From an uncultured bacterium (GTDB lineage: Bacteria; Planctomycetota; Phycisphaerae; Sedimentisphaerales; Anaerobacaceae): a stretch of DNA of 38,234 nucleotides. Of the stretch, positions 33,021 through 38,234 are shown in pieces; positions within the stretch are counted from its first letter, which is position 1; each line of letters opens with the position of its first letter. Where the stretch lies: the NCBI GenBank assembly GCA_913009865.1, contig CAJVYK010000001.1, positions 1-38,234 on the forward strand. The letters are read 5' to 3'. The notes below the pieces were generated by a model that worked only from the letters and a program-made list of their open reading frames with translations, did no database searches and was not told where the DNA came from. The position numbers and the translations under genes were made by a program.

Positions 33021-34078
33021 GCGACACACTTACTGACAATCCCGCCCTCGAGCGCAGCGAAGGGTTGAGCAGAGAGAAGATACAGCAACTCCTTGCCGCT
33101 GTTGGTTCCCAGGTATCAGAGGATACCACACAAATAGAAGCTGTTGAATACAATTGGCGTCAGCCCCGCTATTTCGATAGCGGCCAGCTCAAAAAACTTG
33201 ACGATTTCACAAAAAAAGCCGCTGCAACGATAGCTGAGAAATTTGCCGCTTTGTGCCATAGTGATTTCGATGTGATAATTACTTCAACCACCCAGCACTT
33301 TGCCGCTGAACTTCTGGAGCAGAACTTAGAGGATATGCAAAACGATTATTACCTGACTTTCGGCGCAGACCGGGAACGTCCGTACGGGCTGGTTGGAATA
33401 GCTCCTCGCACTGCGACTACCTGGGCGAGACAACTGCTTGGAGATACCGAGTCCGAAAAAGATTCAGACGGTAATTTATCGCAATTGGAGGAATCGCTTT
33501 TACTGGATTTCGCCTCTGCCATTGTCAGGGCATTTGCCGAATCCGGCCCGTTGTCAACCGCTGTGGTGCGGAACGATTTCCAGACGGCCAAAGGCATTGT
33601 CAGGGGACAGCCCCGCCTGCTGCTGACAGGGGTAGAGGGTATGGAGGAACTCTGCAAGATTAGTTTCAGCGTTGAAAAGGCCGGCTCCGAAGAAGCGGGA
33701 ACGACAGCACCAGCGAAAGCGGGGGCAGAAAACGGCCCTGAAGCTTACCTCTTAATACCCTGCGGCAGACTGGAACTGTTGATTGATGCCGGCAGAGGAA
33801 AAAGACCCGGCGCTACCAACGCATTTTCAGCCGAGGATGTTTCGAAAGTAATCCTTGAGCATTTACAGGAAATGTCGGTTTCTGTTACCGCTCAACTGGC
33901 TTCCACGGTGCTTACTTTCGAAGAGATAATGGGGCTTGGCGTTGATGATATATTGTTACTTGATAAGAGAATCGATGAGCCGGTTGAACTGATTGTCGAA
34001 GGCCGAACGGTTTTTCGCGGCCGACCTGCGAAATCAGCCGGTAAGTATGCTGTGGTAATTACAGAACTGGGTTCGTAG
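33017..34078 (+). CDS. fliM: Flagellar motor switch protein FliM
   Basis: FliM is part of the C-ring that reverses or stops the motor. In 353 residues it has an N-terminal peptide LSREKIQQLLAAV (18-30), a diverged form of the usual LSQ(D/E)EIDALL; a long FliM middle domain (about 45-260); and a C-terminal SpoA/FliMN domain (about 275-350: QEMSVSVTAQLASTVLTFEE, later DILLLDKRIDEPVELIVEGR). A Glu/Ala/Gly-rich insertion occurs at about 222-240. ATG overlaps the fliL stop. The gene order fliL-fliM-fliN is standard. The first peptide, where CheY-P binds in other species, is less conserved, so its control may differ. Confidence 0.93.
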   Translation: MSDTLTDNPALERSEGLSREKIQQLLAAVGSQVSEDTTQIEAVEYNWRQPRYFDSGQLKKLDDFTKKAAATIAEKFAALCHSDFDVIITSTTQHFAAELLEQNLEDMQNDYYLTFGADRERPYGLVGIAPRTATTWARQLLGDTESEKDSDGNLSQLEESLLLDFASAIVRAFAESGPLSTAVVRNDFQTAKGIVRGQPRLLLTGVEGMEELCKISFSVEKAGSEEAGTTAPAKAGAENGPEAYLLIPCGRLELLIDAGRGKRPGATNAFSAEDVSKVILEHLQEMSVSVTAQLASTVLTFEEIMGLGVDDILLLDKRIDEPVELIVEGRTVFRGRPAKSAGKYAVVITELGS

Positions 34079-34110
34079 TTATGAGTTCATAGTTCATAGA
34101 CTACGAACTA
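34071..34110 (+). repeat. Hairpin-forming repeat between fliM and fliN
   Basis: GTTCGTAG (34071-34078, including the fliM stop) is the exact reverse complement of CTACGAAC (34101-34108). In the loop the unit AGTTCATAG occurs in tandem-like form, giving alternative stems (TAGTTCATAG against CTACGAACTA at 34090-34110). It could tune translation or stability between the two genes. Confidence 0.5.
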
Positions 34111-34133
34111 AATAATTAAAAGGAAGTGAAAAT

Positions 34134-34541
34134 ATGGCAGAGACAACTGAAGCTGTGGAAGAAAAGGCCGAAGAAAAACAGGAACAGCAAAACGATACTG
34201 AGCAGGCGGACTCGAAAACACAGGTACAATCTGTTGAATTTCCCGAAGCCGCCGGGCCGAAGGTTGGCGGTTCCGGGGGAAGCATTGACATTCTGCTTGA
34301 TATGAACATACCTGTTACGGTTGCTGTCGGTAAAAAACAGATGCCGATACGGCGGCTTTTACAGCTTGGTCCCGGCTCGGTATTGAAGCTCGATAAACCT
34401 GTTGATGCACCGGCGGAGTTGTACCTGAAGGACACTAAGTTTGCCACTGGAAATGTGGTAGTGGTGGACGGCTGTTTCGCTATCAGAATAAAACAGGTTC
34501 TTGGCCTTGAAGATTCGGCTGCGAAGACAGACGCAACATAA
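34134..34541 (+). CDS. fliN: Flagellar motor switch protein FliN
   Basis: FliN completes the C-ring with FliM. The 135 residues comprise an acidic Glu/Gln-rich N-terminal tail (about 1-40) and a SpoA/FliMN domain (about 48-128) with the family blocks IDILLDMNIPVTVAVGKKQM, LLQLGPGSVLKLDKPVDAPA, TKFATGNVVVVDGCFAIRI. ATG at 34134 with AAAAGGAAG upstream. It follows fliM by 55 bp. The single SpoA domain and length are typical. Confidence 0.95.
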   Translation: MAETTEAVEEKAEEKQEQQNDTEQADSKTQVQSVEFPEAAGPKVGGSGGSIDILLDMNIPVTVAVGKKQMPIRRLLQLGPGSVLKLDKPVDAPAELYLKDTKFATGNVVVVDGCFAIRIKQVLGLEDSAAKTDAT

Positions 34542-34566
34542 GCATAAATTAGACGTTGTACGAGAA

Positions 34567-34584
34567 ACGCGATGAGTATCGCGT
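34567..34584 (+). repeat. 7-bp stem-loop between fliN and flhA
   Basis: ACGCGAT (34567-34573), four-base loop, ATCGCGT (34578-34584), followed by ATATTTTA. It could act as an attenuator or weak terminator, or an RNA processing site, ahead of flhA. The next bases (TACGGAATACGAAACACG) belong to the repeat-word vocabulary. Confidence 0.45.
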
Positions 34585-34611
34585 ATATTTTACGGAATAC
34601 GAAACACGAAA

Positions 34612-36744
34612 ATGGCAGCTTCTGATAAATCAAACTATAGAGGATTGCTGAGCGGCTCTTCGGAATCCCACAGCAATGCCATTCTGGTTGTGGGTATGGC
34701 GACGATTCTTGCCACACTTATAATCCCTCTGCCCACGTTGTTGCTGGATATGCTTCTGGCTTGCAGTATATCACTGGCGGTGGCGGTTTTAGTAATTACA
34801 CTGTCGGCAAAAGAGGCGCTGGATTTATCTACCTTCCCTTCGCTGCTGCTCTTCGTAACGCTGTTCCGACTTTCTCTTAACGTGGCCTCGACCAGACTGA
34901 TACTGCTACAGGCCGATGCCGGTAAAATTATCCAGACCTTCGGTGATTTCGTTGCCGGCGGAAGCGTAGTCGTAGGGTTGGTGATATTCTTAATCCTTGT
35001 CGTTATCCAGTTTATAGTAATCACAAAAGGCGCCGAGCGGATAAGCGAAGTTACCGCCCGTTTTACCCTCGATGCTATGCCCGGCAAACAAATGGCAATT
35101 GACGCAGACCTTAACGCAGGAACCATTACCGATGCCCAGGCCAACGAACGCAGAGGAAAAATTGTCAAGGAAAGCGAGTTCTATGGTGCAATGGATGGCG
35201 CCAGTAAGTTCATTCGCGGCGATGCCAAGGCAGGACTGATAATCACCGCCGTCAACCTCGTTGGCGGTATAGCTATAGGTTATTCACATGGTATGACGGT
35301 GGCTTCGGCCATAAAGACTTATTCTATTCTTTCCGTTGGCGATGGACTTGTCAGCCAGATACCGTCCATAATAATCTCCATAAGCTCGGGCTTTCTGGTA
35401 ACTAAAATATCATCGCGACACAGCGTTGGCCATGACCTTTCAAGGCAGTTTCTTAAGACCAGCCAGCCATTGATAATGGCATCTGTAATCATTGCTGCGA
35501 TGGCACTGGTGCCCGGCCTGCCTAAAATACCATTTTTATTGCTGGCCGCAGGCGCCGCCTTCGCCGGACGAGGCGTGGCTAAGCAGGAAAAGGGCCGTGA
35601 GAAAAAACTCGAAACACCATCTCAGCAGGCAAAAGCGGAGAAACAGCCGGTCGAGGAATTGCTGGATATCGATAGAATTTCTGTGAACGTCGGCGTGCGG
35701 CTGATTAGTATGGTTGACCCGCGTAAAAACGGCACTATCTTCGAGCGTATCGGGGCGCTGAGGAGAAGATTTGCCCAACAGCTCGGTATCATTATTCCTC
35801 TGGTTCGGCTGCGGGACAATATCAATCTCGAACCTACCGCTTACGAAATTAAGCTTATGGATATACCGGTGGCGAAGGGACGATTAGAGCCCGATATGTT
35901 CCTCGCTATGGATTCCGGTACCGTTCAAAGCAAAGTTGAGGGTATGGAAACCACCGAACCTGTTTACGGCCTGCCCGCTTTATGGATTACACCGGCCAGC
36001 AGGGAAAAAGCCGAATTAAACGGATACACCGTTATCGACCCGGAATCTGTCTTTATTACACATCTGTCCGAAACACTGAAAAAACACGCTGATGAATTAT
36101 TGACCCGCGAAGATGTTCAACTTCTCGTTGACCGGCTCCGCAAAACTCAGCCGTCACTGGTCGGAGAAGTTGTTAGCGCCGACGGCCAGGTTACTATCGG
36201 ACTGCTGCAACGCGTGCTTAGAAACCTCTTAAAGGATGGAATACCGGTTCGTGAATTAACCGCCATACTCGAATCACTGGGAGAAAATGCTTCAAAAACC
36301 AAAAATACCGCCGCTTTAACGGAGATGGTTCGCAAGTCCTTAAGCAGAACCATTACCGAGCAGTACAAAGACAAAGCCGGTAAAATTTCAGCCGTAACGC
36401 TGGAACCGGCGCTCGAACATCAGATGACCTCAACCCTCAGACAGGAAGCAGATGGAATGAGTATGGCTTTACCGGCTGATACGGCAATGGATGTAAGCAG
36501 AAAAATCGCACAGGCCTGGAAAACGGCGATGGACAACGGTAAGGAGCAGGTGATTTTGCTGTGCGATTCGAGATTACGCTCAGCGTTGGCGGCGATGCTG
36601 TCACGAACGGTGCCGCCGTTGCCGGTTATAGCTTATGACGAGGTCGTACTCGGCACCGAAGTAGAACCGATAGAAACCATATCCGTCGAGCGGGCAGGTA
36701 CTGTAACGTCTCAAGAACAACAGCTTGTCGGGACTTCAAAGTGA
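34612..36744 (+). CDS. flhA: Flagellar type III export gate protein FlhA
   Basis: FlhA is the large membrane component of the export gate. In 710 residues the first 330 hold about eight hydrophobic segments, with the FHIPEP-family block FPSLLLFVTLFRLSLNVAST and the cytoplasmic loop RFTLDAMPGKQMAIDADLNA. The C-terminal half (about 345-700) is the nonameric cytoplasmic ring, with the NVGVRLISMV and later VIAYDEVVLGTEVEPIETIS stretches typical of FlhA. ATG at 34612 with only a weak ribosome site. Usually fliP, fliQ, fliR and flhB lie nearby; here flhA follows fliN directly, so they must be elsewhere. Confidence 0.97.
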   Translation: MAASDKSNYRGLLSGSSESHSNAILVVGMATILATLIIPLPTLLLDMLLACSISLAVAVLVITLSAKEALDLSTFPSLLLFVTLFRLSLNVASTRLILLQADAGKIIQTFGDFVAGGSVVVGLVIFLILVVIQFIVITKGAERISEVTARFTLDAMPGKQMAIDADLNAGTITDAQANERRGKIVKESEFYGAMDGASKFIRGDAKAGLIITAVNLVGGIAIGYSHGMTVASAIKTYSILSVGDGLVSQIPSIIISISSGFLVTKISSRHSVGHDLSRQFLKTSQPLIMASVIIAAMALVPGLPKIPFLLLAAGAAFAGRGVAKQEKGREKKLETPSQQAKAEKQPVEELLDIDRISVNVGVRLISMVDPRKNGTIFERIGALRRRFAQQLGIIIPLVRLRDNINLEPTAYEIKLMDIPVAKGRLEPDMFLAMDSGTVQSKVEGMETTEPVYGLPALWITPASREKAELNGYTVIDPESVFITHLSETLKKHADELLTREDVQLLVDRLRKTQPSLVGEVVSADGQVTIGLLQRVLRNLLKDGIPVRELTAILESLGENASKTKNTAALTEMVRKSLSRTITEQYKDKAGKISAVTLEPALEHQMTSTLRQEADGMSMALPADTAMDVSRKIAQAWKTAMDNGKEQVILLCDSRLRSALAAMLSRTVPPLPVIAYDEVVLGTEVEPIETISVERAGTVTSQEQQLVGTSK

Positions 36745-36797
36745 TGTGTTGCGAAACGTGAAAAGTGAGGCACAAAGGCACCGCAGAGAAGAAATGC

Positions 36798-36930
36798 AAA
36801 AATCAAAGATACCTATACCTAAGGCACAGGTGGCATAAATTAAAAATCAAAATTGTGGAATCGCCCCTAAGGGGCGATGACTTCCTTAATTTTACATTTT
36901 GATATTTGATTTTTAATATCTTTGATGCTT
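36798..36930. repeat. Repeat copy 2 inside a palindromic, MITE-like intergenic element
   Basis: Bases 36798-36860 repeat 32204-32266 with two mismatches. The 7-bp stem TCGCCCC-TAA-GGGGCGA follows at 36861-36877. The outer ends are also complementary: AAATCAAAGATA at the left and TATCTTTGAT at the right (about 36918-36927), and ATTAAAAATCAAAAT pairs with part of ATTTTGATATTTGATTTTTA. The whole 130-bp unit is therefore an imperfect inverted repeat. Such elements often end transcripts or stabilise RNA. No target-site duplication was recognised. Confidence 0.65.
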
Positions 36931-36956
36931 TGTGCCTTACGAAATACGAGGTAATT

Positions 36957-37208
36957 ATGCTGTTACACGTTCGGTCAATTGCTATAAGCATTGCTGTGAT
37001 ATGTTTTTTCAGCGTTAGCTTAATCGGCTGGTTCAGCGGCCTTTCGCCGTTTACCTGCTGCAAAAGGGCCTTGACAGGGGCAGTGTTTGCGTATGTAGCG
37101 GCAGCTTTGGCTGTAAAAGCAATTAACGCTGTTTTGACGGATGCGATGATTACAAACCTTTATAAAAAGAAGCGACAAGAGGAAAAAAGCAGTGGCTCCG
37201 GAGACTAA
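36957..37208 (+). CDS. Small membrane protein between flhA and fliA, unknown function
   Basis: 83 residues from the ATG at 36957 (GAGGT five bases upstream). Two hydrophobic helices (about 7-28, SIAISIAVICFFSVSLIGWF; about 39-58, TGAVFAYVAAALAVKAI) and a short Lys/Glu/Ser tail. No family was recognised. The frame continues upstream to a TTG at 36906, but that lies in repeat sequence. Many bacteria place flhF and flhG between flhA and fliA; neither is here, so this gene occupies their usual place. The downstream fliA start overlaps its last 17 bases, so they are coupled. Confidence 0.75.
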   Translation: MLLHVRSIAISIAVICFFSVSLIGWFSGLSPFTCCKRALTGAVFAYVAAALAVKAINAVLTDAMITNLYKKKRQEEKSSGSGD

Positions 37209-38046
37209 AAAATTTGCAGGGGGGGCTGGACAGCAGCTTGTTAAGGACGGGCCCTGCACCAGAGCGGTACAGGGCGGGATTGTCAAAGATAGTCCAAAGC
37301 ATCTGAAGACAGTCGCTGTGCGCGCATACTCTAACCAAAAAAAACAGTCGGTTGAGAATGAGCAAATAGAGCGGTTTCTGCCTATGGTTCAAAAAATAGT
37401 TCAGCGGGTGATAACGTATCTAAAGCCCCCATTATCGTTCGAGGATTTGGTCTCGGCGGGGACTATCGGGCTGGTTAAGGCCGCCCGTGATTACGAGCCG
37501 TCTCACAGGGCTGAGTTCAAAACTTATGCATATATCAGAGTCAGAGGAGCTATTCTCGATGAACTGAGAAGCTTCTCACCGCTGCCTGCAAATCTGTCCA
37601 GGCAAGTTCACAATGCTCTTAAACTCAGCCAGGAAATCATCGGTCAAACAGGCACTACACCTTCTGATGCTGAGTTAGCTGACAAACTTGGAATAACTAT
37701 TGATAAACTTTATGAAACATTCGAGAATGCCCGCGCTCTGCATTTTATTTCAATCGATGGCTGTGGAGACAACGGTACCGCCCTGGGAAATCTTTTGGCG
37801 GCGGCCAACGCCACCAGACCTGATGAGCAGCTCGAACAAACCGAGCTTATAGATGAATTAGCCGAGGCGATAAAGCAATTGCCCGAGAGACAGCGGCAGA
37901 TTATTCTGCTTTATTATCAGCAGCACCTGACGATGAAGCAGATTGCCAAGGTTTTCAAAATCACCGAGCCGCGTATCAGCCAACTACACGCAAGCGCTCT
38001 ATTTAACCTGTCTGTAAAATTGAGGCAATGGGATGATAGCAGATAA
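37192..38046 (+). CDS. fliA: RNA polymerase sigma-28 factor FliA (WhiG-type)
   Basis: FliA directs RNA polymerase to late flagellar promoters. The 284 residues show region 2 (FLPMVQKIVQRVITYLKPPL, FEDLVSAGTIGLVKAARDYE, FKTYAYIRVRGAILDELRSF, about 64-128), region 3 (about 140-180) and region 4 (LPERQRQIILLYYQQHLTMK, later ITEPRISQLHASAL, about 227-270). The N-terminus (about 1-52) is a poorly conserved, basic extension without a match to region 1. The start is a GTG at 37192 with AGAGG upstream, inside the preceding gene's end. The anti-sigma gene flgM was not found. A promoter fitting this factor lies before fliD. Confidence 0.95.
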   Translation: MAPETKKFAGGAGQQLVKDGPCTRAVQGGIVKDSPKHLKTVAVRAYSNQKKQSVENEQIERFLPMVQKIVQRVITYLKPPLSFEDLVSAGTIGLVKAARDYEPSHRAEFKTYAYIRVRGAILDELRSFSPLPANLSRQVHNALKLSQEIIGQTGTTPSDAELADKLGITIDKLYETFENARALHFISIDGCGDNGTALGNLLAAANATRPDEQLEQTELIDELAEAIKQLPERQRQIILLYYQQHLTMKQIAKVFKITEPRISQLHASALFNLSVKLRQWDDSR

Positions 38047-38234
38047 TGATTTTAATATAATAAAGCCGGTAGAAAGTTTGCAAAACATCGCAGGTTTGGC
38101 CCCCACAAGACGCCGTGAACAGAGAAAACGCCGAAAGGACCTGCACGAAGAGAAAAAAGGAGAATCCGAACAGGGGCCGGACAACTCTGTTGGCGAACAG
38201 GAACTCAGCGATGAACTTATTGAAAACGCCGAAG
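38033..38234 (+). CDS. Small charged protein downstream of fliA, 5' part only
   Basis: The frame opens at the ATG at 38033 (GAGG seven bases upstream), overlaps the end of fliA by 14 bases and is open for 67 codons to the window edge. Residues about 11-42 include a PVESLQNIAGLAP stretch, then a strongly basic RRREQRKRRKDLHEEKK segment and an acidic tail. No signal peptide or membrane helix so far. The family is not recognised. Coupling to fliA suggests a flagellar role. Total length unknown. Confidence 0.6.
   Translation, partial: MIADNDFNIIKPVESLQNIAGLAPTRRREQRKRRKDLHEEKKGESEQGPDNSVGEQELSDELIENAE

Noticed and set aside
34094..34717. 207-codon minus-strand frame across fliN
   Set aside because: It is antisense to fliN and the flhA start; composition is that of a reverse-strand shadow.

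Overview
The window is one half of a large flagellar regulon from a diderm bacterium. It has genes for both the P-ring and the L-ring (flgA, flgH, flgI), sigma-54-type promoters with two sigma-54 activators, and a sigma-28 gene with a matching late promoter. Gene content, domain style (TPR-rich glycosyltransferases, degenerate-receiver activators) and the AT-rich intergenic 'word' repeats suggest a Planctomycetota-like organism, perhaps Phycisphaerae. That placement is an inference; no rRNA or other phylogenetic marker is present.

Layout: a 771-bp divergent region (24407-25177) splits the window. To its left, all genes are on the minus strand and are read 24406 to 1: flgD, flgE, a membrane-anchored PilZ protein, flgF, flgG, flgA, flgH, flgI, flgJ (rod-capping domain only), flgN, flgK, flgL. 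A five-gene glycosylation and chaperone island follows: a TPR-GT4 protein, a GT2-TPR protein, a TPR protein, a FliT/FlgN-like small protein, and two very large multidomain sugar-modifying fusions of 823 and 1574 residues. The row ends with the N-terminal 315 codons of fliD, cut by the window edge. To the right, all genes are on the plus strand: a sigma-54 activator, an envelope TPR protein, a secreted TPR protein, a second sigma-54 activator, fliL, fliM, fliN, flhA, a small membrane protein, fliA (sigma-28), and the start of a small charged protein.

How it fits together: two near-perfect -24/-12 sites (TGGCAC-N5-TTGCT) lie upstream of flgD (minus strand) and upstream of the envelope TPR gene (plus strand). 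The two activators encoded nearby are the obvious candidates to drive them. FliA would then read the late promoter seen 80-110 bp upstream of fliD. The glycosylation genes sit between the hook-junction genes (flgK, flgL) and the filament cap (fliD), so they probably decorate flagellin or other axial proteins.

Most unusual content: (1) the 1574-residue fusion of a CgeB-like glycosyltransferase, a B12-binding radical-SAM enzyme and three GT2 domains; (2) the 823-residue mosaic of a GT2 stub, a methyltransferase, a GT2 and a CmcI-like domain, much of it AT-rich; (3) an unexplained sigma-54-driven module of two envelope TPR proteins plus a degenerate-receiver activator; (4) recurrent intergenic 'words' that appear to have been recruited into the N-termini of three proteins and into a linker of a fourth. 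No tRNA, rRNA, CRISPR array or insertion sequence was recognised. Flagellin, fliF, fliG, fliPQR, flhB, flgB, flgC, fliE, motAB, flhF and flhG are not in this window.
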